From JBDIBB01 sp039812685 (GTDB lineage: Bacteria; Acidobacteriota; Vicinamibacteria; Vicinamibacterales; JAFNAJ01): a stretch of DNA of 46,761 bases. The stretch spans positions 1-46,761 of the forward strand of contig JBDIBB010000017.1 of assembly GCA_039812685.1 (NCBI GenBank), read 5' to 3'. The number at the start of each line of letters is the position of its first letter. Position 1 is the stretch's first letter. Shown one piece after another: positions 33,130 to 41,081 of the stretch. A program made the position numbers and the translations under genes. The notes below the pieces were generated by a model. It was not told the DNA's origin, searched no databases, and saw only the letters and a program-made list of their open reading frames with translations.

Positions 33130-33870
33130 GTGCTGCCACGCTTCCACGCGCCGGTGCTCGCCACCGGTGCGACCACGGTGACGCTCGACGCCGAGCAGTC
33201 GCACCACCTGGTCCGCGTGCTCCGGCTGCGGCCGGGAGATGCCGTCCGGGTCTTCGACGGGGCGGGACGGGAGTGGGAGGGCCTGATCGAACGCGACGAC
33301 CGCCGGGCGGCGACCGTCGGCGCGCTGCGCGAGACGGTTCCGCGGCCCGAGGCGCCGTTTCGCCTCACGGTGATCGCTGCCGTGCTGCGGGGCCCGGCGA
33401 TGGATGCGCTCGTGCACGACGCCGCGATGCTGGGCGCCACGCGCCTGGTGCCGGTGCTCAGCGAGCGCGTGTCGGTGGCGCGGCGCGAGGACGCCCTGCA
33501 CGCCGCCCGCTCCCGCTGGGCGCGCATCTGCGTGGCGGCCTGCCGCCAGTGCGGTCGCGCGGTGGTGCCGCTCGTCGCGCCGCCGGTTCCGCTGGCCACC
33601 GCGCTGGCGCCGGATGAGGCCGCCGTCCGGCTCTGGCTGGCCGAGCCGGGCCTGGTGGCGGATCCCGTGCGACGGGTGGACGATCTCGGGGCGCGGGCGC
33701 GCGCCGGCGGCGCCGCGCTGGCGATCGGCCCGGAGGGCGGATGGACCGCGGCCGAACTGGCGCTGGCGGTCGACCGGGGCTTCGCCCCCTGGTCGCTCGG
33801 CCCGCTCGTGCTGCGCGCCGAGACCGTGCCGCTGGCGGCGATGTCGATCCTGCGCTACGCGTGGGGATGA
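33130..33870 (+). CDS. rsmE: 16S rRNA (uracil-1498-N3)-methyltransferase
   Basis: A SPOUT-fold RNA methyltransferase of 246 residues. The N-terminal PUA-like part has QSHHLVRVLRLRPGD. The trefoil-knot SAM site is seen in LAIGPEGGWTAAEL and in LVLRAETVPLAAMSILRYAWG, the latter matching the family's usual LR-ETA ending. The start is GTG at 33130; an ATG two codons earlier is out of frame. It is divergent from the kinase and converges with prmA. In many genomes rsmE follows dnaJ-prmA on the same strand, so it appears inverted here. Confidence 0.92.
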   Translation: MLPRFHAPVLATGATTVTLDAEQSHHLVRVLRLRPGDAVRVFDGAGREWEGLIERDDRRAATVGALRETVPRPEAPFRLTVIAAVLRGPAMDALVHDAAMLGATRLVPVLSERVSVARREDALHAARSRWARICVAACRQCGRAVVPLVAPPVPLATALAPDEAAVRLWLAEPGLVADPVRRVDDLGARARAGGAALAIGPEGGWTAAELALAVDRGFAPWSLGPLVLRAETVPLAAMSILRYAWG

Positions 33871-33873
33871 ACA

Positions 33874-33910
33874 GGCAGGCCGCTCACGCCGCGTGAGCGC
33901 GAGCCCTGCC
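33874..33910. terminator. Bidirectional hairpin between rsmE and prmA
   Basis: An inner stem CGCTCACG/CGTGAGCG (33881-33899, loop of three) is enclosed by outer arms GGCAGG/CCTGCC. It fills the 54-base gap between two converging genes, the expected place for a shared terminator. No T-tract is present. Confidence 0.6.
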
Positions 33911-33924
33911 GCCCGGCGGGGGCT

Positions 33925-34791
33925 TCACGTCCGCCGCAGCGTCAGCCCGGTCCAGTCGTCCTCGTCGTCGCGGGCGACGACGAGGAAGTCGGGAAAGGCG
34001 TCGGCGACCAGCGCGGCCTGGTCGGTGGTGAAACCGCTGGTCACCAGCAGGCCGCCGGGCCGCACCAGCGCGGCGATGGCCCTCGCGAGGCGGCGCAGCA
34101 GGTGCACGGTGAGGTTGGCCATGACCAGGTCGGCCGGCTCGGCACGGCAGGTTCCGACGTCGATCACGCGGGCGGTGACGCAGTGCGCGACGCCGTTGCG
34201 CGTCAGGTTGGCGCGGGCCGCGTCCACGGCGTCGGCGTCGTGATCGATCGCCAGCACCGCGCCGGCCCCGGCCATCGCGCACGCGATGGCCAGCACGCCC
34301 GAGCCGGTCCCCACGTCCATCACGCGCCATCCTGCCACCGGCAGCCGCTCGATCGCGCGCAGGCAGAGGCGCGTGGACTGGTGGTGTCCCGTGCCGAAGC
34401 CCGCCGATGGTTCGATGACCACGACGATCTGGTCGGCACCGACCGCCGGCACGTGCCATGGCGGCGCCACGATGAAACGCCCTGCGGTGATCGGCCCCAG
34501 TTCCTGCTGCACCTTGACGGCCCAGCCCTCGTCCTCGACGTCGATGGCGCTCACGTCGAGCCACGACCCGAGGGCTGCCAGCACGCCGGGGGTGGCGTGC
34601 GCGCGGGCCTCGGCGGAGTCGAAGAAGACGCGCCAGTGGCTGGTGCCGTCTGACTCCACCGCCACGGCACCGGCATCGTCGAAGGCGACCGCGAGGCGAT
34701 CCCCGGCGTCGGCAGGCGGCGTGGCCGCCCGACGCGCGTCGAGATCCAGCGCCGGCCAGGTGCGGCGCGGCCGTGCGGGCGGCTCAGCCAA
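33925..34791 (-). CDS. prmA: Ribosomal protein L11 methyltransferase
   Basis: PrmA methylates lysines and the N-terminus of L11. The 288-residue protein has the N-terminal substrate domain (about 1-95). The catalytic domain follows, with FGTGHHQSTRLCLRAIE, MDVGTGSGVLAIA for SAM binding, and VMANLTVHLL in place of the more usual NIL motif. The start is taken as TTG at 34789-34791, overlapping the dnaJ end by eight bases; later starts would truncate the N-terminal domain. It is the last gene of the hrcA-grpE-dnaJ-prmA series. Confidence 0.87.
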   Translation of the reverse strand: MAEPPARPRRTWPALDLDARRAATPPADAGDRLAVAFDDAGAVAVESDGTSHWRVFFDSAEARAHATPGVLAALGSWLDVSAIDVEDEGWAVKVQQELGPITAGRFIVAPPWHVPAVGADQIVVVIEPSAGFGTGHHQSTRLCLRAIERLPVAGWRVMDVGTGSGVLAIACAMAGAGAVLAIDHDADAVDAARANLTRNGVAHCVTARVIDVGTCRAEPADLVMANLTVHLLRRLARAIAALVRPGGLLVTSGFTTDQAALVADAFPDFLVVARDDEDDWTGLTLRRT

Positions 34792-35926
34792 AGATGTCCT
34801 TCACGCGCTCGAAGAACGGCTTGTCGCCCTCCTCGGCCACCGGCGTCGCCGCCTCGCCGCCGAGCGAGGCGCGCAGATCCTCGAGCAGCCGGCGCTGATC
34901 CTTCGTGAGCTTCTTCGGGACCTGCGCGCGCACCGTGAAGAAGAGGTCGCCGTGACCGCGGCCGGAGACGTTGGGCATGCCCTTGTTGCGCAGTCGGAAC
35001 GTGGTGTTCGACGCGGTGGCTTCCGGTACGTCGAATGGCTCGCGCGACCCGGGCGTCTCGACCTCCACCCGGCCGCCCAGCGCCAGGGTGGGGAACGGGA
35101 GCGCGAGATCCACGTGGAGGTCGTCGCCGTCACGCCGGAACCGGGGGTGTTCCTGGACGTGGACGACGACGTAGAGGTCGCCGGCGGGCCCGCCGCCGAA
35201 GCCCGATTCGCCCTCGCCGTAGAGCCTGAGCCGCTGGCCGGTGGCGATGCCGGCCGGAATCTTCACCGTGAGCTTGCGTTCGCGCGGGATGCGGCCGGCG
35301 CCGCGGCACGAATGGCAGGGTTTGGTGATCACGCGGCCGGTGCCACGGCACGCGCCGCAGGATCGTGCCACGGTGAAGAATCCCTGCTGGAAGCGCAACT
35401 GGCCCGACCCGCCGCACTGCCGGCACACCTCGGGTGCGCTGCCGCTTGCGGTGCCGGAACCCTTGCAGGTCTCGCAGGTCTCCTCGCGCGGGATCTGGAT
35501 GGTGGTTTCGGTTCCCTCGTAGGCTTCCTGGAAGGTGATCTCCAGGTCGTAGCGCAGGTCGGCCCCGCGCTGCGCGCCGCCGCGCCGTCGCCCGCCGCCG
35601 AACACGTCCCCGAAGCCGAAGATGTCGCCGAGGCCGCCGAGGATGTCGCCGAAGTCGGCGAAGATCGTCGGGTCGAAGCCCGGGCCGCCGGCGGGCCCGC
35701 CCAGGCCGGCGTGCCCGAAGCGATCGTAGGCCGCGCGCTTGTCGGCGTCGGCGAGGACGGCGTAGGCCTCGGCCGCCTCCTTGAACTTCTCCTCGGCGGC
35801 CCGATCGCCCGGATTGCGGTCGGGGTGGTGCTTGAGCGCGAGCCGGCGGTAGGCGCTCTTGATCTCCTGGTCGCCCGCCGTGCGTTCGACGCCCAGCACC
35901 TCGTAGAAGTCGCGCTTGGTGCTCAC
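34784..35926 (-). CDS. dnaJ: Chaperone DnaJ (Hsp40)
   Basis: A co-chaperone of 380 residues. The J-domain (residues 5-70) has the HPD tripeptide in KHHPDRN. It is followed by a Gly/Phe-rich stretch with GDILGGLGDIFGFGD. All four zinc motifs are intact (CETCKGSG, CRQCGGSG, CGACRGTG, CHSCRGAG), as are two C-terminal substrate domains. The start is GTG, overlapping the grpE stop as GTGA. It stimulates DnaK ATPase, yet dnaK is not in this cluster. Confidence 0.96.
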   Translation of the reverse strand: MSTKRDFYEVLGVERTAGDQEIKSAYRRLALKHHPDRNPGDRAAEEKFKEAAEAYAVLADADKRAAYDRFGHAGLGGPAGGPGFDPTIFADFGDILGGLGDIFGFGDVFGGGRRRGGAQRGADLRYDLEITFQEAYEGTETTIQIPREETCETCKGSGTASGSAPEVCRQCGGSGQLRFQQGFFTVARSCGACRGTGRVITKPCHSCRGAGRIPRERKLTVKIPAGIATGQRLRLYGEGESGFGGGPAGDLYVVVHVQEHPRFRRDGDDLHVDLALPFPTLALGGRVEVETPGSREPFDVPEATASNTTFRLRNKGMPNVSGRGHGDLFFTVRAQVPKKLTKDQRRLLEDLRASLGGEAATPVAEEGDKPFFERVKDIFG

Positions 35927-36435
35927 ACGGCCACCTTCACCACGGCGGGCCGCAGCAGCCGGTCCTTGAGCTTGTAGCCCCGGGCCACCACCTCCACCAC
36001 CTCGCCCTCGCGGGCGCCATCACGGGGCACGCGCGCGATGGCCTCGTGCTGGTGGGGATCGAAGGCGGCGCCGAGCGGGTCGATCGGCGTGAGGCCGCGT
36101 GCCGCCAGGACGTCGGCCAGGGCCTTGCCGATCAGGACGACGCCCTGCCGGTAGGCCTCGACGTGGTCGCCGGCCTCCGACCGCGCGGCACGTTCCAGGT
36201 CGTCGAGCAGGGGCAGCAGGTCCTTGATGAGATCGGCGCTGGCCTGCTCGATCGTCTCTCGGCGTTCACGTTCGATGCGCCTGCGGTAGTTGTCGAACTC
36301 CGCGGTGCTGCGCAGCAGCAGATCCTTGAAGCGATCGCGTTCGCTGGCGATCGCGTCGATTTCGGTCGCGGGCGTCACCTCTGGCTCCGGGGCCACGTCG
36401 TCACGCCGCGGCAAGTGCTCGTCCGACATCATCAT
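35923..36435 (-). CDS. grpE: Nucleotide exchange factor GrpE
   Basis: A 170-residue DnaK exchange factor. It has the long N-terminal coiled coil (TEIDAIASERDRFKDLLLR and FDNYRRRIERERRE) and the C-terminal beta domain with DPHQHEAIARVP, EVVARGYKLKDRLLRPAVV. Three consecutive ATG codons (36435, 36432, 36429) make the exact start uncertain by two residues. It follows hrcA by 52 bases, a gap containing a GC-rich imperfect hairpin, and overlaps dnaJ. It is probably controlled by the CIRCE element ahead of hrcA. Confidence 0.94.
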   Translation of the reverse strand: MMMSDEHLPRRDDVAPEPEVTPATEIDAIASERDRFKDLLLRSTAEFDNYRRRIERERRETIEQASADLIKDLLPLLDDLERAARSEAGDHVEAYRQGVVLIGKALADVLAARGLTPIDPLGAAFDPHQHEAIARVPRDGAREGEVVEVVARGYKLKDRLLRPAVVKVAV

Positions 36436-36487
36436 GTCCGGGGAATCCCAGGGGTGGCGCCGATCCCGCGGGCGGCGCCCCCGTTCG

Positions 36488-37570
36488 TCAGTGGCCGTCG
36501 ATCAGCTTGCGGCCGACCGCGATCGCCGTTCCCTCGACGGCCGCAATGGTGCGGGAATAGCGCATCCGCGTCGGTCCGATCACGCCCACCGTGGTCTTGC
36601 GGCCGTCGTCCTCGCGCGTGGACGCCACGAGACTGAGCGGCCGCAGCGCGGGCGTGGTGTGCTCGGCGCCGATCACCACAGTGAGGCCCGGCCCATCGAC
36701 ATACTGGTCCAGCAGCATCACCAGGCGATGTTTCTCCTCAATCATCGCGAGCAGGGCGCGCAGCGCGGTGAGCGGCAGCGCCCGTTCCTCGGGCCCGGTC
36801 TCCTCGACCAGCGCCGAGACGCCCGTCACCGCCAGTTCGGGTTCGGTGGAGAACTCGTCGAGCGTCTTCGAGGCGAGCGTGAGCGCGCGCGCCATCAGGC
36901 GATCGTAGAGCACGCGGTCCTCGGAGAGCCGCTTCACGATCGTGGCGCGGATCGCCTCGAGCGGGCGGCCGGCGAACTCGGCGTTGAGGTAGTTGGCGGC
37001 CCGGACGAGATCCTCGGGCGCCACGGCCTCCGACGCGGTGAGGTCGAGGACCTTGTGCACCACCTGTCCGATGGCCGAGACCAGCACGACCAGCACGTGG
37101 TGCGCGTCGAGCGCCACGAAGTCGATGCGGCGCAGCGTGGTCGACGCGCTGGCGGGCACCAGCGCGAAGCTGACGCACCGCAGCGCGCGCGACAGCCCGT
37201 GGGAGGCGGTCGACAGCGCCTCGCCGAGGCTGCCCGACTGCCGCACCAGCGTCTCGAGCTCGGGCGTCGTCCGCCGCTGCCGCCGGCCCTCGATCAGCGT
37301 GTCGACGTAGACGCGATAGCCGAGATCGGTGGGGACGCGACCTGCCGAGGTGTGCGGCTGGTGGACCAGGCCCAGTTCCTCCAGCCGCGCCAGCACGTTG
37401 CGCAGCGTGGCCGAGGAGACCCGCAGCCCGGCGTGGCGGGCCAGCCACAGCGAGGACACCGGCTCGCCGCGCTCGATGTATTCGCGCACGAGCAGCGACA
37501 GCACGCGACGCGAGCGGTCGGGAAGGTCGGCGGCCGCGGAACTCGCGGCCCTGGGGGCGCCCGGACTCAT
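36488..37570 (-). CDS. hrcA: Heat-inducible transcription repressor HrcA
   Basis: A 360-residue repressor of class I heat-shock genes. The N-terminal winged helix includes VREYIERGEPVSSLWLARHAGLRVSSATLRN, shortened here to its key parts, and the family phrase HTSAGRVPTDLGYRVYVD. The GAF-like domain and C-terminal GVIGPTRMRYSR are present. The ATG at 37570 touches the CIRCE operator, and no Shine-Dalgarno sequence is visible because the leader is nearly all operator. Autoregulation is expected. Confidence 0.95.
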   Translation of the reverse strand: MSPGAPRAASSAAADLPDRSRRVLSLLVREYIERGEPVSSLWLARHAGLRVSSATLRNVLARLEELGLVHQPHTSAGRVPTDLGYRVYVDTLIEGRRQRRTTPELETLVRQSGSLGEALSTASHGLSRALRCVSFALVPASASTTLRRIDFVALDAHHVLVVLVSAIGQVVHKVLDLTASEAVAPEDLVRAANYLNAEFAGRPLEAIRATIVKRLSEDRVLYDRLMARALTLASKTLDEFSTEPELAVTGVSALVEETGPEERALPLTALRALLAMIEEKHRLVMLLDQYVDGPGLTVVIGAEHTTPALRPLSLVASTREDDGRKTTVGVIGPTRMRYSRTIAAVEGTAIAVGRKLIDGH

Positions 37571-37596
37571 TAGCAGTGGCCGTAAGGGAGTGCTAA
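37570..37596. promoter_or_regulatory. CIRCE operator abutting the hrcA start codon
   Basis: Plus-strand TTAGCAGTG, nine bases, then GAGTGCTAA. The consensus is TTAGCACTC-N9-GAGTGCTAA: one arm is perfect and the other differs at two positions. The first base of the element is the A-complement T of the hrcA ATG. A TATAAT box lies 13 bases upstream on the minus strand. Confidence 0.9.
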
Positions 37597-37608
37597 GGCT
37601 CGGTCACG

Positions 37609-37614
37609 ATTATA
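37609..37614 (-). promoter_or_regulatory. Consensus -10 box of the hrcA promoter
   Basis: TATAAT on the minus strand, overlapping the stop codon of the upstream amidohydrolase gene. It places the transcription start near 37602, just ahead of CIRCE. The -35 (CTGATC at 16 bases) is weak. Confidence 0.6.
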
Positions 37615-38953
37615 GCAGACCGGCGCGCCCGATCAGGTCGCGGGCGGCGCCCCGCGCCTCCCTCACCACGGCGTCTTCCTCGAGGAACACCGGCCGGAAG
37701 TCGTCGATCAGCACCGTCCCGTCCACCACCACCGTCCGCACGTGCTCGGGGCCCGCCGCGTAGACGAGCAGCGAGCAGGCATCGCCGCCCGGCGCGAGGC
37801 CCGCGCCATCGCGATCCACCACCTGCAGGTCGGCGCGTTTGCCGGGTTCGAGGCTGCCGATCTCCTGCGCGAGCCCCAGCGCCCGGGCGCCCTCGCGGGT
37901 GGCCATCCACAGCGCGTCGCGCGCGGTGAGCGACCCGGCGCCGGCGCGCACGGCCTGCAGCGTGGCGGCGAGCCGCATCTCGTCGAACATGTTGAGCCGG
38001 TTGTTGCACGCGGCGCCGTCGGCGCCGAGCGACACCCCGATGCCGCGCCGTCGCAGTTCGACGATCGGGGCGAGCCCCGATCCCAGCTTCACGTTCGAGC
38101 CCGGGCAGTGCAGCACCTTCACGTCGCGGGCGGCCATCACGTCCTGCTCGGCCTCGTCCACCCACACGCAGTGCGCCGCGCACAGCCGCGGCGAGGCGAG
38201 GCCGAGCCGCTCGAGCCAGGCCATGTTGTTGAGGCCGCCGGACTTCTCCCGGACGTAGGCCACCTCGTCGCGGTTCTCCGACGCGTGGGTGTGCACGAGC
38301 AGGCCCTCGCGGGCCGACAGGTGTGCCACCTCCTCGAGCAGGTCGCGCGTGCACGAGACGGCGAAGCGCGGCGCCAGCGCCACGCGCACGCGGCCGGCGG
38401 CCGCGCCGTGCCAGCGGCGGTGGAGCGCCAGGCTCTCGTCGAGCGAGGCACGCGTGGTCTCGCGCAGGCGCGCCGGCATGTCGGGCGTGCCGGGATCGTC
38501 CATCATGCACTTGCCGATCGTGGCGCGCAGGCCGGTCTCGATGACCGCCTCGACCACGGCGTCGGTGTCGTGCACGGTCTCCATCGTCAGCACCGTCGTG
38601 GTGCCGCCGCGCAGCAGTTCCAGCGCGGCGAGGCGGGCTGCCGCGCGCAGCGTGTCGGGGCGATGGGCGGCCTCGAGCGGCCAGACGCGCTGCCGCAGCC
38701 ACGCCAGCAGCGGCAGGTCGTCGGCCAGGCCGCGGAACAGCGTCTGGCACAGGTGGACGTGCGTCTGCACGAAGCCCGGCAGCAGCCAGGCGCCGCGCGC
38801 GTCGATCGTGCGCGTACCGGGCGGCACCGAAGCGGGATCGACGTGCCCCACGGCGACGATGCGGCCGTCGACGGCGAGCAGGTCGCCGTCGAGTTCGTCC
38901 ATGGTGTCGTTGAGCGTCAGGATGTGCGCGTGGCGGATGAGCAGGGCAGCCAT
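37610..38953 (-). CDS. Amidohydrolase-superfamily nucleoside/base deaminase (TRZ/ATZ-MtaD type)
   Basis: A 447-residue metal-dependent deaminase of the ATZ/TRZ group. The metal ligands are visible: HVHL after LLPGFVQT (HxH), HTHASE, the AAHCVWVD histidine, and the Asp of SLGADGAACNN. The MMDDPGTP segment recalls guanine and 8-oxoguanine deaminases, while the overall design also fits 5'-deoxyadenosine or S-adenosylhomocysteine deaminases. The gene upstream encodes an XdhC-like maturation factor, which leans toward purine breakdown. Substrate remains open. Its stop codon is shared with the hrcA promoter, so read-through into the heat-shock genes is possible. Confidence 0.78.
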   Translation of the reverse strand: MAALLIRHAHILTLNDTMDELDGDLLAVDGRIVAVGHVDPASVPPGTRTIDARGAWLLPGFVQTHVHLCQTLFRGLADDLPLLAWLRQRVWPLEAAHRPDTLRAAARLAALELLRGGTTTVLTMETVHDTDAVVEAVIETGLRATIGKCMMDDPGTPDMPARLRETTRASLDESLALHRRWHGAAAGRVRVALAPRFAVSCTRDLLEEVAHLSAREGLLVHTHASENRDEVAYVREKSGGLNNMAWLERLGLASPRLCAAHCVWVDEAEQDVMAARDVKVLHCPGSNVKLGSGLAPIVELRRRGIGVSLGADGAACNNRLNMFDEMRLAATLQAVRAGAGSLTARDALWMATREGARALGLAQEIGSLEPGKRADLQVVDRDGAGLAPGGDACSLLVYAAGPEHVRTVVVDGTVLIDDFRPVFLEEDAVVREARGAARDLIGRAGLL

Positions 38954-38966
38954 GATGAGAGACCGT

Positions 38967-38984
38967 GCGGCAGGCGCCTGCCGC
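38967..38984. repeat. Perfect 18-base palindrome upstream of the deaminase gene
   Basis: GCGGCAGGCGCCTGCCGC lies 13 bases before the deaminase start, in the 72-base gap after the XdhC-like gene. It could be an operator or an mRNA hairpin. Confidence 0.4.
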
Positions 38985-39025
38985 GGTGCGTGACGAGGTG
39001 GTGCGCGGCGTCCCCGCCGGGGCGA

Positions 39026-39889
39026 TCAGCGGCGCGACGCGTCGGCGCGTGCCAGTGCCGGGGGCGTCCATTGCATCGGCTGCGCGCGCCCGTCCGGGCG
39101 CGGGCCTGCCGTGAGCCGTCCGCGCCGTGCCGCAATCAGTTCGGCGACGATGCTGACGGCGATTTCCTCCGGCGTGACCGCGCCGATGTCGAGCCCGATC
39201 GGCGCGTGCACGCGGCGCAGCGCGTCGGCCGGCGCGCCCTCGGCCAGCAGTGCGTCGAAGAGCCGTGCGATCTTGGCGCGCGAGCCGATCAGGCCCAGGT
39301 AGGCCAGCTCGGCCGGGAGAAGTGCGCGCAGGGCGTCGAGGTCGTGACGGTGCCCGCGCGTGACCACCACCACGTGACTCTCGCGCGGCAACGCCGTCCG
39401 CCCGAGCCAGTCGGCGATGTCGTCGACGACCACTTCGGCCGCCTCGGGAAAGCGTTCGGCGTTGGCGAAGGCGGCCCGGTCGTCCACCACGTGCACCCGG
39501 AAGCCGACGGCGGTCGCGAAGCGGGCCACGTGGAAACCGACGTGCCCGGCCCCCGCGATGAAGAGTTCGGGTGCCGACGTGATGGGTTCGACGAAGACGT
39601 CCATGCGTCCCCCGCAGATCAGGCCCGACTCCCCGGCGACGTCGTCGGTGAGTTCGTAGTGCAGGAACTGCGGCTGCCCGGAGTCGATGACGAGCCGGGC
39701 CTTGCCGGCGGCGTCGCTCTCGTAGCAGCCGCCGCCGATGGTGCCCACGATCCGGCCGTCGGCGTGCACGAGCATCTTGGCGCCGACGCGCTGGGGGGTC
39801 GAACCGCCCGTGCGGACGACGGTGACCAGGGCGGCGCGCTCGCGGCGCGCCAGCACACCGGCCATCGCCTCGATCAGTTCGCTCGTCAC
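39026..39889 (-). CDS. XdhC/CoxI-family molybdenum-hydroxylase maturation protein
   Basis: A 287-residue protein with the XdhC N-terminal domain (GGSTPQRVGAKMLV, GTIGGGCYE) and a C-terminal Rossmann-like domain (LFIAGAGHVGFHVARFA, YLGLIGSRAK). XdhC proteins bind and sulfurate molybdenum cofactor for xanthine dehydrogenase-type enzymes. The start is GTG at 39889, with GAGG upstream, four bases after the stop of the PpiC-like gene. No molybdenum hydroxylase gene is in the window, so its client must be elsewhere. The pairing with a deaminase suggests purine metabolism. Confidence 0.85.
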   Translation of the reverse strand: MTSELIEAMAGVLARRERAALVTVVRTGGSTPQRVGAKMLVHADGRIVGTIGGGCYESDAAGKARLVIDSGQPQFLHYELTDDVAGESGLICGGRMDVFVEPITSAPELFIAGAGHVGFHVARFATAVGFRVHVVDDRAAFANAERFPEAAEVVVDDIADWLGRTALPRESHVVVVTRGHRHDLDALRALLPAELAYLGLIGSRAKIARLFDALLAEGAPADALRRVHAPIGLDIGAVTPEEIAVSIVAELIAARRGRLTAGPRPDGRAQPMQWTPPALARADASRR

Positions 39890-39893
39890 GGCC

Positions 39894-40961
39894 TCAGATG
39901 AGAATCTCCACCTTGCTCTTGGCGCGCAGCGCCTCGACGAACCCGTTGGCGCGCTCCTGCTTCTGCTGCATCACCAGGTAGTCGGCGATCTTCTTGTTCA
40001 CCTCGGCGAGCGCCACGGTGCGTCCCGGCTTCTTGTCGGTGAGCTTCACGATGTGGAAGCCGAACTGCGTCTCGACGACGTCGCTCACCTGGCCCACCTG
40101 CAGCGACTCGACCGCCTTCTGGAACGGCTCCACCATCTGGCCGCGTCCGAAGTAGTTCAGATCGCCGCCGGCCGCCGCGCTGCCGTCCTGCGAGTTGGCC
40201 TTGGCCAGTTCGGCGAAGTCGCCGCCGTTGCGCACCTGATTGAGCAACCCGTCGATCTTCGCCCGCGCCTCCTGCTTCTGTGCCGGGGTGGCGCCCTGCG
40301 GGACCATGATCAGGATGTGGCTCGCGCGGAACTGCTCGGGCTGCTGGAACTGGGCCGGGTTCTCGTCGTAGAACTTCTTCACGTCCTGGTCGCTGACGGT
40401 CACCTGCGGCGTGACCTCGGCGTCGATCATCTTCTCGATCACCATCTGCTTGCGCAGCTCCTCGCGGATCTTCTCCAGGGTGAGGCCGCGCGAGGCCAGC
40501 GCCTTCTTGAAGTCGTCCTCGGTGGGGAAGCGCTGGCGCAGCTCGGCGATGCGCGCGTCGATGTCGGCGTCGGCCACCGCGACCTTCCGGTGCTGCGATT
40601 CCTGCAGCAGCATGTGGCCCGTGACCAGCTGGTTGAGCACGGCGCGGAACACCTGGTCGCGCTCCTCGGGCGGCACCGGCCGGCCGGCCTGGCCCTCGAG
40701 CGACGAGATCGCCTCCTGCAGCTCGGCGCGCTTGATCTCCTCACCGTTCACCCGCGCGATGACCTCGGGCAGCGTGGCCGGCACGGGCTTGGCGGGCGCG
40801 GCGGCCGGCGGCCCCGCCGGCGCGCCCGGCGCCTGTGCCGACTGCGCCGCCACGGCTGGCTCGGGTGAGGACGACGTCGTGGCGGTGGCCGACTGGGCGG
40901 GGGCCTTGGAGCAGCCAGCCAGCAGGAAGGCGACGCAGGCAAGCGGGGCGATGGTTCTCAA
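39894..40961 (-). CDS. PpiC/SurA-like peptidyl-prolyl isomerase lipoprotein
   Basis: A 355-residue envelope chaperone. A signal with lipobox LLAGC lies at about residues 13-17, then an Ala/Pro-rich linker. A SurA-N-like helical domain (VNGEEIKRAELQEAI, LVTGHMLLQ) follows, and then one parvulin domain with ASHILIMV, GGDFAELAKANSQDGSAAAGGDLNYFGRG and TQFGFHIVKL. The start is TTG at 40961: it has AGAGG seven bases upstream and puts the signal peptide at the N-terminus. A TGTTATACT extended -10 lies about 45 bases ahead. It probably helps fold outer-membrane proteins. Confidence 0.88.
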   Translation of the reverse strand: MRTIAPLACVAFLLAGCSKAPAQSATATTSSSPEPAVAAQSAQAPGAPAGPPAAAPAKPVPATLPEVIARVNGEEIKRAELQEAISSLEGQAGRPVPPEERDQVFRAVLNQLVTGHMLLQESQHRKVAVADADIDARIAELRQRFPTEDDFKKALASRGLTLEKIREELRKQMVIEKMIDAEVTPQVTVSDQDVKKFYDENPAQFQQPEQFRASHILIMVPQGATPAQKQEARAKIDGLLNQVRNGGDFAELAKANSQDGSAAAGGDLNYFGRGQMVEPFQKAVESLQVGQVSDVVETQFGFHIVKLTDKKPGRTVALAEVNKKIADYLVMQQKQERANGFVEALRAKSKVEILI

Positions 40962-41004
40962 CGATGGACCTCTGTGGGCTGAAGTGGGCGTTGGCGCGTC
41001 GGCC

Positions 41005-41013
41005 AGTATAACA
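41005..41013 (-). promoter_or_regulatory. Extended -10 promoter for the PpiC-like gene
   Basis: TGTTATACT on the minus strand gives a TGn extension plus a 5-of-6 -10 box. No clear -35 is needed or seen. It predicts a leader of about 36 bases. Confidence 0.5.
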
Positions 41014-41081
41014 GCCTCGTTCCGGGCGCGCGCGTGCGCGACCTCCACGCCGCCGGAGGGGCGCACCGACGGGCAGGTGCG

